Below, in pieces: positions 1 through 6,774 of a stretch of DNA of 64,000 nucleotides. Origin of the DNA: an uncultured Ruminococcus sp. (GTDB lineage: Bacteria; Bacillota; Clostridia; Oscillospirales; Ruminococcaceae); NCBI GenBank assembly GCA_902800795.1, contig CADCFQ010000013.1:1-64000 (forward strand). The letters run 5' to 3'. The first letter of the stretch is position 1, and each line of letters opens with the position of its first letter. The notes beneath the pieces were generated by a model, which saw nothing but the letters and a program-made list of their open reading frames with translations, did not search any database and had not been told where the DNA came from. The translations under genes were made by a program, and so were the position numbers.

Positions 1-270
1 GACAGAGTCTCGTTCGGAGCGGAGCTCCGACTAAAAACACCGGAGGCGCTCGAAAGGGGTGAATTCAAAAATAGTCCGGTGGACTGTTTTTGAAGAGGGA
101 AAGCCCTGCAAGAGGGGGTGCTCGCCGCACGGCTTTGCCTCTGGCGGAGGTTTTTCACTTGTTGTCTTCCTATAAGATTGGATTGAAACTTTTATCAAGT
201 GATATGTTATGGGGGCTTTCCCAGCGTAAGCGAAGCTTATGAGTGCATACACACCCTTCGGGAAGAGAAA
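1..270. repeat. Interspersed intergenic repeat, copy 1 (cut by window start)
   Basis: This non-coding stretch matches parts of 30681-31130 in the same order. Shared blocks are a short hairpin (arms 14-20 and 24-30), a second hairpin (arms 64-77 and 81-94, loop GGT) and a GGGGGCTTTCCC block at 211 followed by a third small hairpin (226-231/235-240). The stems are kept while the bases change, which points to a structured element and not to a remnant gene. The left edge lies outside the window. Short reading frames here show no codon bias or ribosome sites, and I do not call genes. Confidence 0.7.
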
Positions 271-287
271 TTCTACAAAAATAAACC

Positions 288-316
288 AGCACGTCACCTT
301 TTAAAGGTAACGTGCT
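288..316 (-). terminator. Terminator of the AraC-type regulator
   Basis: An inverted repeat with 14-base arms and one mismatch is followed on the minus strand by a T-rich stretch (GGTTTATTTTTG). It lies just after the stop codon of the AraC-family gene. Confidence 0.65.
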
Positions 317-323
317 GTTGTTT

Positions 324-1082
324 TTACTGTGCTTTTCGCCATTCCGAGGGGGACTCTCCGGATATCTGTTTGAACTGCCTCGAGAAGTGGACGACGTTTT
401 TGTATCCGCAGGCAAAGGCCACCTCTTCGACCGTCATTCCCGAATAGGAAAGATAGCGCTGCGCAAGCTCTATGCGGCTGTTGATAACGTCTCTCGTGCA
501 GGTGACGCCGAAGGCTTTCTTGTAAAGCAGGTGGAGATAAGGCTCGCTGATGTTGAGCAGGGAAGCCATGCTGCCTATGCTCCAGTCATTCTCGGGAGAG
601 GAGTAGATGCGGCGGCGAAGGTCTATAAGCTCACGGTGGTGAGCGATGCTCTGTTCCTTTTTGCTGCCCTCGAAAAACACCTCGCCAAGCATAGCCTTGA
701 TGATATAGCCTGCCGCTTTCATATTCCCCGTGCGGTAAAAACAGTCGGAGAGCAGGTGGAAATACTGTGAAACATCTATGCTGTCGCCGATATATACGGG
801 CTCATCGAACCTGACTCCCACAGCGGCTTCCAGGTTTTCTGTGGTCTCAAACTGTATCCAGTCATTTACATAGTCCTCGCCGCAGGCTTTATAGTGGTTG
901 GGAGAGCAGCGGTCGTAGATTATAAAGGTGTTCGGCTCAAAGTGGTGGGTCGTTTCGTTTATAAGAAACTCCGCTTTTGACTTTACAAAAAGCATAAGAT
1001 AGCCCTCATAGCCTTTGGGCCTGTCAAAGATGAACGACTTGTCGTGGGTGCAGGAGCAGCCCATTTTATTTATATAAAACAT
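324..1082 (-). CDS. AraC-family transcriptional regulator
   Basis: The 252-residue protein has the two-part AraC layout. The N-terminal half (about 1-140) looks like a cupin-type sensor, and the C-terminal ~100 residues hold two helix-turn-helix units, ending in the typical VAFACGYKNVVHFSRQFK signature. The start at 1082 is chosen because GGAGGTG lies 5 bases upstream; a longer frame to 1175 has no such site. The ligand is unknown; family members often control sugar-use or stress genes. It lies on the same strand downstream of the double-glycine peptide operon, but a strong terminator (1156-1195) separates them, so co-transcription is unlikely. Whether it controls that operon cannot be told from the sequence. 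Confidence 0.9.
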   Translation of the reverse strand: MFYINKMGCSCTHDKSFIFDRPKGYEGYLMLFVKSKAEFLINETTHHFEPNTFIIYDRCSPNHYKACGEDYVNDWIQFETTENLEAAVGVRFDEPVYIGDSIDVSQYFHLLSDCFYRTGNMKAAGYIIKAMLGEVFFEGSKKEQSIAHHRELIDLRRRIYSSPENDWSIGSMASLLNISEPYLHLLYKKAFGVTCTRDVINSRIELAQRYLSYSGMTVEEVAFACGYKNVVHFSRQFKQISGESPSEWRKAQ

Positions 1083-1155
1083 AGAGTCACCTCCGGTGAT
1101 GCCTATATTATACCTGAACTCCGGGGCTTTGTCAACAGCAGCGGCGCAGAGAGCG

Positions 1156-1195
1156 AAAAACGGTACCTCACCCATCGGGATGAGGTACCGTTTTT
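1156..1195. terminator. Bidirectional terminator after the GG-peptide operon
   Basis: A perfect 15-base inverted repeat (1156-1170 and 1181-1195) with a 10-base loop is flanked by A5 and T5, so it can work in both directions. On the minus strand it ends the transcript of the 1243-2253 peptide operon. A near-identical but compensated hairpin occurs at 8158-8199. Confidence 0.85.
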
Positions 1196-1242
1196 GAATG
1201 AAGCTGTTTGCCAGACAGCCTCCTGTTTTCTTTTTTAGTCGG

Positions 1243-1527
1243 TCATACCGTTTTCTTGGGCGGGATGTTGAGGATCTCGCCTATCCAGAGATAGTTCTTA
1301 TAGTCATCCTCGTTCTGGCAGACAACACCGAATTTCTTTGCCCATCTCTTGATCTCTTCCTTGTTGTACCTGAAGATGTCGTCAACACTTACGCCGAATT
1401 TCTGCGAGAGAGACCAGAGCGTATCGTTTGCCTCTGTCTTATAGACTGTAAATCCTGTGTTGGTGGTCTTGATTACCTGTCCGCCTGCTGCCTGCTCCAG
1501 TTCGTTTACATTGATGATCTCTGTCAT
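1243..1527 (-). CDS. Double-glycine leader peptide with LysM domain (1)
   Basis: The 94-residue product begins with a short leader ending in NELEQAAGG (Gly15-Gly16). This is the form cut by C39-peptidase ABC transporters that export bacteriocins and related peptides. After the leader comes a LysM-like fold: a YKTEANDTLWSLSQKFG half near 29-45 and an LWIGEILNIP half near 80-89. Between them is an insert of about 20 residues with a single cysteine (VVC), shared with the next gene upstream. LysM domains bind peptidoglycan, so the mature peptide probably sits in a cell wall. AAAGGAG precedes the ATG. It is the last gene of a three-gene operon. No transporter is encoded in the window. Confidence 0.75.
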   Translation of the reverse strand: MTEIINVNELEQAAGGQVIKTTNTGFTVYKTEANDTLWSLSQKFGVSVDDIFRYNKEEIKRWAKKFGVVCQNEDDYKNYLWIGEILNIPPKKTV

Positions 1528-1559
1528 TTTTGTTTTCTCCTTTCAGCTGTTTGTTTTTA

Positions 1560-1835
1560 TTATTGCATCATAGGAACTACGAGAACTGTTCCCACATAGA
1601 TGTAGTTTGCATATTCTTCTTCAGTGGCACACTTGACGCCCATCTTCTTTGCTGTGTTGATGATGGTCTGACGGTTAGCCATAAAGAGCTTCTCCGTTGA
1701 TATCTTCATCCTCTGTGCTATACCGCTGAGCGTGTCGCCAGCCTTTACCGTATATGTGCCTGCCTTTGCTGCTGCACCGATGGAAACGCCTCCCGATACC
1801 TGCTCGAGTTCATTAGTGTTTATCTTATTTGTCAT
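1560..1835 (-). CDS. Double-glycine leader peptide with LysM domain (2)
   Basis: The 91-residue product has the leader MTNKINTNELEQVSGG (cut predicted after Gly16) followed by a clear LysM domain. YTVKAGDTLSGIAQRM near 28-43 is a textbook first half, and IYVGTVLVVP near the end is the second. It shares the cysteine-bearing insert (KKMGVKCATEEEYANY) with the gene downstream, so the two are paralogues. AAGGAGAG lies 6 bases before the ATG, and the gap to the next gene is 32 bases. Predicted role: secreted peptidoglycan-binding peptide. Whether it is toxic, a wall-anchored signal or structural cannot be told. Confidence 0.8.
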   Translation of the reverse strand: MTNKINTNELEQVSGGVSIGAAAKAGTYTVKAGDTLSGIAQRMKISTEKLFMANRQTIINTAKKMGVKCATEEEYANYIYVGTVLVVPMMQ

Positions 1836-1902
1836 GATAATCTCTCCTTTTTTGTTTTGTTGTTTTTATCAGTTTTTAAAAGTTTTCTTGTTTGCTTCCT
1901 CT

Positions 1903-2253
1903 TTAGCACAAAGAAACATTGACCTTGTCCCAGTTGGTTATCATCTGCTTTTTTATCTCGTCAGCGCTCGCACCTTCAAAGAACTTATACAGGTCACTGT
2001 CGGGAGCTGCATTGTCGATATAATTGATAGCGTCCTGGAGCGACAGGTTGTAAAATGATTTCAGAAACCTTATCGAATACACAAGATCGTTCTGATTGAT
2101 CTGCGAGCCGGCGCCTCCGCTTACCATTTTCAGATCGTTAGCCGAAAGCATCTCGCTTTCCGAGCATTTGCTCATGACCTTCATCATGTCCTCGAAGCTC
2201 TTTGCATTTTCGACCTTTGTCTTTGTTTCCTGTGTCATTTTGATGTTCTCCAT
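1903..2253 (-). CDS. Double-glycine leader peptide, unknown cargo
   Basis: The 116-residue product has a long leader of 47 residues ending in LSANDLKMVSGG, recalling the extended leaders of Nif11/NHLP-type peptides, although I cannot assign it to either. The remaining 69 residues form a mostly helical, mixed-charge core ending in a C-terminal cysteine (NVSLC). There is no LysM motif. AGGAGG lies 8 bases before the ATG. It is the first gene of the operon, 67 bases upstream of the LysM peptides, so all three probably use the same exporter. It could be a bacteriocin-like or signalling peptide; the function is not recognised. Confidence 0.65.
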   Translation of the reverse strand: MENIKMTQETKTKVENAKSFEDMMKVMSKCSESEMLSANDLKMVSGGAGSQINQNDLVYSIRFLKSFYNLSLQDAINYIDNAAPDSDLYKFFEGASADEIKKQMITNWDKVNVSLC

Positions 2254-2504
2254 TTTTTTATCCTCCTGTTTTTACGGCTTTGTTTTTGCCTTTCTGTCTG
2301 TTTATACGATCCGGATCTTCGATCTGGCAATCGTTCTTTAAATTTTTTTCAGCCCGTCAGCGTTTTGTGACAGCGGCGGTCAGTATCGTTTTTTGTCTGC
2401 ATATCTCCTTTCGTTTTAGATTATTTGTTGTCTTTTTCTTTTGTTTTTTGTTCTCTGTTTCTTTATACGAACAAAAAACACAAAAAGGCAATACGTTTTT
2501 TTAA

Positions 2505-2548
2505 AAATCAAAAAAAGTATGCCCTCTGCTAAAATGCAGAAAGCATAC
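2505..2548 (-). terminator. Terminator of the NrdD-like gene
   Basis: A two-part stem (GTATGC/GCATAC outside, TCTGC/GCAGA inside) is followed on the minus strand by a run of T. It lies just downstream of the gene at 2571-2840. The 250 bases between it and the GG-peptide gene are strongly strand-biased (pyrimidine-rich on +) and hold no gene; the peptide operon promoter is presumably there. Confidence 0.75.
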
Positions 2549-2570
2549 CGTTCATTGCAGCTGTCTTATC

Positions 2571-2840
2571 TTAAACCAGGCTGTGCTTGACTCTGTCACT
2601 GACCTCAGCCCTCTTGGCATCGTTGAAACGATCCAGCGTTCCCACAAGATAACCGGTTATCCTTCTTATCCTCTGGAAAGGAACATCCGAGAAATGATAG
2701 CCTATCTCGACATCGTTTCCTGCCTCTTTAAGATCTATCGCCTCTATCCTCTTCTCGGGATAGAGCTTTCTTGCTCTTTCGATATAAGCATCTATCTCTG
2801 CCTGAGCAAATTTTCCTTCAATTACATTCACCTTAACCAT
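2571..2840 (-). CDS. Small NrdD-like protein (anaerobic RNR C-terminal type)
   Basis: The 89-residue protein ends with RITGYLVGTLDRFNDAKRAE followed by DRVKH. This resembles the C-terminal part of class III ribonucleotide reductases (NrdD), and small stand-alone versions are common in Clostridia. Full NrdD reduces ribonucleotides with a glycyl radical, but this protein lacks the catalytic barrel, so an accessory or regulatory role is more likely. The ATG at 2840 is chosen because AAGGGAAG lies 8 bases upstream; a GTG nine bases earlier has no spacing for a ribosome site. The promoter holds an NrdR-like palindrome, consistent with control together with nucleotide-reductase genes. Confidence 0.7.
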   Translation of the reverse strand: MVKVNVIEGKFAQAEIDAYIERARKLYPEKRIEAIDLKEAGNDVEIGYHFSDVPFQRIRRITGYLVGTLDRFNDAKRAEVSDRVKHSLV

Positions 2841-2889
2841 GATAAACACTTCCCTTCACATTTTCGCCCGATTTTGTGGCTTGTAAATC

Positions 2890-2918
2890 ATCATACCACA
2901 ATATATTGTATTTGTCAA
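2890..2918 (-). promoter_or_regulatory. Sigma-A promoter with NrdR-like box
   Basis: On the minus strand TTGACA (2913-2918) and TATGAT (2890-2895) are 17 bases apart. The spacer holds a perfect 12-base palindrome, ACAATATATTGT (2898-2909), which matches the core of the NrdR box. A repressor bound there would block RNA polymerase directly. I do not see a clear second box. Confidence 0.7.
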
Positions 2919-3005
2919 CCATCTTTTTGTACAAAAAATGACCCGGATTTTTTACATCCGTGCTGTCGCTGCTGTTTTATATGACCTGTTTTTAACTTCC
3001 TGCCC

Positions 3006-3034
3006 TTGATTTTGTCACAAATATGGTATATAAT
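3006..3034 (+). promoter_or_regulatory. Sigma-A promoter of the amidohydrolase gene
   Basis: TTGATT (3006-3011) and TATAAT (3029-3034) are separated by 17 bases. Transcription from here would begin near 3041, which rules out translation starts upstream of that point and supports the start at 3108. Confidence 0.7.
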
Positions 3035-3107
3035 ATATATCCGAAACCAAAACGGCGGGCTTTTTTGGAGCCTGCGGCAGAAAAAACATAAGGACGATGT
3101 GACCCAA

Positions 3108-3899
3108 ATGGTGATAGATTTTCACGTACACGCATTCAACCCGAAGATCGCAAAGAAAGCCATAGATGCGCTTGCCCTTTGCTGCAAGACGGATCCTTTG
3201 ACCGACGGGCTGATAACCACCACCTGTCAGCGTATGGACGAGTGGGGAGTGGACAAGGCCTGCCTTTTGTCCATAGCCACCAAGCCCTCCCAGCAAAGGC
3301 TCATAACCGACTGGGCGGCAGAGCTTGACAGAGACCGCTTTTATCCCTTCATGTCCCTGCATCCCGATGCGGACAACTGGGAGGAGGAGCTTTCCTATGC
3401 GCTCTCAAAGGGGCTTGTGGGATTAAAGCTCCACCCGGACTACCAGGGCTTTTTTGTGGATGACGAAAAATATGAGCCGTTCTTTGAAGCTGTGGAAAAG
3501 ACGGGGATACCCGTTGTGATACACTCAGGCTTCGATCCCGTTTCCCCGGAGGTCACCCATTGCGACCCGGAGAGAGCCAAAAGGCTCATCGAGCGCCACC
3601 GACACATGAAGCTGGTGCTGGCGCACCTCGGCGGAAACTATATGTACGAGCAGGTGCTTGACACCCTGGCAGGCATCGACGGCGAAGTATATTTTGACAC
3701 AGCTTATGCAAAGGCGTGCAGCGACGATATGCTTGCGAAGATAATAGACAAACACGGAGCCGACAGGATACTCTTTGCCAGCGACTGTCCCTGGGACAGC
3801 CCAAAGGACACCCTTGAGAAGCTGGAGCGACTTGATATCAGCGATGACAAAATGGAGCTCATCCTTTGCAAAAACGCTTTGAGACTTCTGGAGAGATAA
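3108..3899 (+). CDS. Amidohydrolase-2 family metal-dependent hydrolase
   Basis: The 263-residue TIM-barrel protein opens with the metal-binding pair DFHVHAF (His6, His8). It has LKLHPDY near residue 106, VVIHSGF near 135, LAHLGG near 165 and FASDCPW near 220, the histidine/aspartate set of the amidohydrolase-2 (PF04909) family. The substrate is unknown; related enzymes act on carboxylated or lactone compounds, and some are decarboxylases. There is no signal peptide, so it is cytoplasmic. AAGGA lies 12 bases before the chosen ATG. It stands 26 bases ahead of a lipoprotein gene and may share its transcript. Confidence 0.85.
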   Translation: MVIDFHVHAFNPKIAKKAIDALALCCKTDPLTDGLITTTCQRMDEWGVDKACLLSIATKPSQQRLITDWAAELDRDRFYPFMSLHPDADNWEEELSYALSKGLVGLKLHPDYQGFFVDDEKYEPFFEAVEKTGIPVVIHSGFDPVSPEVTHCDPERAKRLIERHRHMKLVLAHLGGNYMYEQVLDTLAGIDGEVYFDTAYAKACSDDMLAKIIDKHGADRILFASDCPWDSPKDTLEKLERLDISDDKMELILCKNALRLLER

Positions 3900-3925
3900 A
3901 AAAATAAGACTTTGGAGAGATGACA

Positions 3926-4573
3926 ATGAAAAAAGACAGACAGAGAACGAGTGTGGTCGTTCTTGCGGCGGTGCTGACAGCAGCGGCTATGTTTACGGGC
4001 TGTTCGTTCTTTAACGACAACTCGGAAGGCGAGACCGTGACCACCACGACCACAGAAGCGACGAGAAGAACTGTGCTGACCACAAAAACGGCAGTCCCCG
4101 GCCTTGACCCCGACGCCGATGACGAGGGGCTGGGGGGATATACCACCACAACGACGGTGACAGGACACCTTGATACGGATGTCAGCTTTGATGACGGCTA
4201 CGATATGAAGGTTCGTGCCACAATGACAAAGAAAGAGGACAAGACCGAGACCACGACCACCACCACGGTAAAGGAGACCACCAAGGCAAAGACCACCACA
4301 ACCACAGCCTTTAAAAAGGACGCTCTTTATCAGCTGACGGAGGAGGACACCTATCAGGGCAGAAAGACCTTCAAGGTCACCTCTGATACTACATATCTCA
4401 ATCTGAGGTTCGGCCCCTCAAAGAAATACGACGTTCAGCTGAAGATACCGGACGGCGTGGATGTCGAGGGCTTTGGCGTGACCACCGAGAAGGACACCGG
4501 CGAAAAGTGGGTGAATGTTGAGTATAACGGCACCAGGGGCTGGGTGATGAAGAGCCTGCTCACCGAAAAATAG
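3926..4573 (+). CDS. SH3-domain lipoprotein with Thr-rich linker
   Basis: The 215-residue protein has a lipoprotein signal with lipobox FTGC (Cys26). Long threonine-rich, low-complexity stretches (about residues 35-130, several TTTTT runs) follow, probably an extended and perhaps glycosylated spacer. A bacterial SH3 domain covers about 150-213 (YLNLRFGPSKKYD ... GWVMKSLL). SH3b domains often bind cell-wall peptides. The ATG at 3926 has GGAG about 8 bases upstream, while the ATG at 3920 is too close. Expected location: outer face of the membrane, reaching into the wall. No catalytic domain is seen. Confidence 0.8.
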   Translation: MKKDRQRTSVVVLAAVLTAAAMFTGCSFFNDNSEGETVTTTTTEATRRTVLTTKTAVPGLDPDADDEGLGGYTTTTTVTGHLDTDVSFDDGYDMKVRATMTKKEDKTETTTTTTVKETTKAKTTTTTAFKKDALYQLTEEDTYQGRKTFKVTSDTTYLNLRFGPSKKYDVQLKIPDGVDVEGFGVTTEKDTGEKWVNVEYNGTRGWVMKSLLTEK

Positions 4574-4638
4574 AGAGCTTTTGTCGGAATTTACAAGAAT
4601 AGGATACAAATTCTTTAGATTTTTTAATAAAAAGGGGC

Positions 4639-4667
4639 TTGCAATTCCCGGTCGGATGTGCTAAAAT
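4639..4667 (+). promoter_or_regulatory. Promoter of rpsT
   Basis: TTGCAA (4639-4644) and TAAAAT (4662-4667) are 17 bases apart. The resulting leader of about 90 bases ahead of rpsT holds no other gene. Confidence 0.6.
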
Positions 4668-4763
4668 AATTCATAAGGCTTGTTTAATGGGATCGCTGTA
4701 TTCCTCTCAGTCTGCAGCGGCTTTGCAAATGAGTATGTATTTGTAAATGAGGGAGGTGCTTTT

Positions 4764-5015
4764 ATGCCGAATATTAAGTCTGCTAAGAAGAGAGTTAAGG
4801 TTATCGAGACAAAGACCATGAGAAATAAAGCCATCAAGTCTGATCTTAAGACAGCTCTTAAGAAGGCCGACGCTGCTGTCGCTGACAATGCTGACAACAA
4901 GGAAGAGGTCGTAAGAGTTGCTATCAAGAAGGTAAACATGGCTCGCTCGAAGGGCATTATTCACAAGAATAAGGCTGCGAGAAAGGTTTCCCAGCTCGCT
5001 AAGAAGCTTGGCTGA
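4764..5015 (+). CDS. rpsT: 30S ribosomal protein S20
   Basis: The 83-residue, lysine-rich helical protein matches S20 along its length: [12 protein letters not shown] start, [17 protein letters not shown] in the middle and the [16 protein letters not shown] end. S20 binds 16S rRNA in the lower part of the small subunit and helps early assembly. GGGAGGTG lies 7 bases before the ATG. It is a single-gene unit with its own promoter and terminator, as is common for rpsT. Confidence 0.97.
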   Translation: MPNIKSAKKRVKVIETKTMRNKAIKSDLKTALKKADAAVADNADNKEEVVRVAIKKVNMARSKGIIHKNKAARKVSQLAKKLG

Positions 5016-5030
5016 TAACAACACACATAA

Positions 5031-5069
5031 CCCGTGAGGAATGACCCGCCTCACGGGCTTTTTATTTTT
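5031..5069 (+). terminator. Terminator of rpsT
   Basis: A 9-base stem, CCCGTGAGG/CCTCACGGG (5031-5039 and 5049-5057), is followed by TTTTTATTTTT. Confidence 0.95.
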
Positions 5070-5252
5070 AGAGGTTAGATGTTAGAGATCAGGATCGATT
5101 ATTCATCACGGCTTTTGCACTGATCTATTAGATGTGAACAGAGCTGATAGTTTCGTTGAAAATGGTATCCCCCCTTCAACAGCCTTATTCGTTAAGGAAT
5201 GGTCATTATTCCTTTACTCGTGCAAAAACTGTGGTATATTCATAGAAAGGTG

Positions 5253-5281
5253 TTGAAATCCGAAGCGGTGTGTGATATAAT
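5253..5281 (+). promoter_or_regulatory. Promoter of cysK-rimM-trmD
   Basis: TTGAAA (5253-5258) and TATAAT (5276-5281) are 17 bases apart, with the cysK ribosome site 20 bases further on. The same TTGAAA-N17-TATAAT form is seen at 47911 and 55217. Confidence 0.8.
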
Positions 5282-5313
5282 CATAGGGTGTTATGAAAAA
5301 CGGAGGTATGGTC

Positions 5314-6243
5314 ATGATATATGATAATGTACTTGAATGTATAGGGCATACGCCTATGATAAGGCTTGGAAGGATGAGCGACCCGGAGTCGGCAGAGATA
5401 CTTGTAAAGTTCGAGGGCCTCAATGTGGGGGGCTCCATAAAGACAAGAACAGCCTATAATATGATCTGCGACGCCGAGAAGAGAGGACTTATAAACAAGG
5501 ACTCCGTTATCGTGGAGCCGACCTCCGGCAACCAGGGCATAGGTCTTGCGCTGGTGGGAGCCGTAAAGGGCTATAAGACCGTGATAATCATGCCCGACTC
5601 TGTCAGCGAGGAGAGAAGAAAGCTCGTGGCGCACTACGGCGCAGAGGTGATCCTCGTTCACGATGACGGCAATATAGGCGAGTGTATCGACAGGTGTATA
5701 AAGATAGCGGACGATATGGCAAAAAAGGATAAAAACGTGTTTGTCCCGCAGCAGTTTTCAAACCCCGCAAATCCGGAGATACACAGAAAGTCCACAGGGC
5801 TCGAGATAGCCGAGCAGGTGGGGAAGACGATCGACGGCTTTTGTTCGGGCATAGGGACCGGCGGAACTATAAGCGGCATAGGCGAGACGCTTAAAAAGCT
5901 TTATCCCGAGATAGAGATCTGGGCGGTGGAGCCTGAGCACGCAGCTATCCTTGCAGGCGGCACGATAGGCACACATCTTCAGATGGGCATAGGTGACGGC
6001 ATAATCCCCGAGAACCTCAATCAGAAGATATACAGCGACATCTATGTCGTTACCGATGAGGAGGCTATCCGGACCGCTAAGGATCTGGCAAGGCTTGAAG
6101 GGATAATGTGCGGGATATCCGCAGGAACGAATGTTGCGGCGGCAAGAAAGCTGGCAAAGAAACTGGGCAAAGGAAAGACGGTAGTCACAGTTCTGCCGGA
6201 CACAGCCGAGAGATATTTTTCGACACCGCTGTTTGAGGATTGA
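5314..6243 (+). CDS. cysK: Cysteine synthase (O-acetylserine sulfhydrylase)
   Basis: The 309-residue fold-type II PLP enzyme joins O-acetylserine and sulfide to give cysteine. Seen: the PLP lysine Lys43 in GGSIKTRTAYN, the substrate loop PTSGNQGIG (69-77) and the phosphate-binding GTGGTISGIG near 173. The family usually has Asp after the PLP lysine (SVKDR); here it is Thr. GGAGG lies 7 bases before the ATG at 5314. The enzyme that makes its substrate, CysE, is encoded at 10525-11187. rimM follows after 9 bases, so the three genes probably form one operon, an unusual partner for rimM-trmD. Confidence 0.92.
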   Translation: MIYDNVLECIGHTPMIRLGRMSDPESAEILVKFEGLNVGGSIKTRTAYNMICDAEKRGLINKDSVIVEPTSGNQGIGLALVGAVKGYKTVIIMPDSVSEERRKLVAHYGAEVILVHDDGNIGECIDRCIKIADDMAKKDKNVFVPQQFSNPANPEIHRKSTGLEIAEQVGKTIDGFCSGIGTGGTISGIGETLKKLYPEIEIWAVEPEHAAILAGGTIGTHLQMGIGDGIIPENLNQKIYSDIYVVTDEEAIRTAKDLARLEGIMCGISAGTNVAAARKLAKKLGKGKTVVTVLPDTAERYFSTPLFED

Positions 6244-6252
6244 GGAGAGAGT

Positions 6253-6762
6253 ATGGAAACAAAAAAGCTTCTTGAGGTCGGAAAGATAGTATCTGTTTTC
6301 GGGATAAAGGGCGAGGTCAAGGTGCAGCCCTGGTGCGACACTCCGCAGTTCATCTGCGATTTTGATACGCTGTATTATAAGAGCGGTACTCCCGTTGTGG
6401 TGGAGCGCTCGAGGGTACAGAAGAATATGGTGGTCATGAAGATCAAAGGGACCGACACTGTTGAGGACGCACAGAAGCTGAGGAACCGTGTGCTTTATAT
6501 CGACAGGGATGACGTTGAGCTTGATGAGGGCTGCTATTTTGTGCAGGATCTTATAGGGCTGACGGTAATAGAGTCGAAGGACGGCAAGGTCTACGGTAAG
6601 ATCAGCGACGTGAGCGAGACAGGAGCCAACGACGTTTATCACATAAAGGACGATGACGGCAGGGAGTATCTTATCCCTGCTATACCCGATGTTATAGACA
6701 GTGTGGATATTGAGGGCGGAGTTATGAAGATAACTGCGCTTGAAGGGCTGTTTGACATCTGA
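6253..6762 (+). CDS. rimM: Ribosome maturation factor RimM
   Basis: The 169-residue protein has the RimM N-terminal barrel (LEVGKIVSVFGIKGEVKV near 6-23) and the C-terminal PRC-barrel (YFVQDLIGLTVI ... DVYHIKDDDGREYLIPAIPD). RimM binds ribosomal protein S19 and helps mature the 3' domain of 16S rRNA. trmD follows after 12 bases, the usual pairing. Confidence 0.95.
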   Translation: METKKLLEVGKIVSVFGIKGEVKVQPWCDTPQFICDFDTLYYKSGTPVVVERSRVQKNMVVMKIKGTDTVEDAQKLRNRVLYIDRDDVELDEGCYFVQDLIGLTVIESKDGKVYGKISDVSETGANDVYHIKDDDGREYLIPAIPDVIDSVDIEGGVMKITALEGLFDI

Positions 6763-6774
6763 CAGGAGAGGGCT

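Noticed and set aside
1..300. Protein-coding genes in the repeat at the window start
   Set aside because: The sequence matches another intergenic region with hairpin-preserving changes and not codon-preserving ones.
3006..3107. Longer N-terminus for the amidohydrolase
   Set aside because: The extra codons cover the promoter (3006-3034), and the natural start of the family is the MVIDFHVH region.
4680..4763. Longer N-terminus for ribosomal protein S20
   Set aside because: S20 proteins begin at [10 protein letters not shown], and GGGAGGTG stands just before that ATG.
4574..4763. Known riboswitch or ribosomal leader ahead of rpsT
   Set aside because: Apart from a promoter I see no conserved leader structure that I can name.
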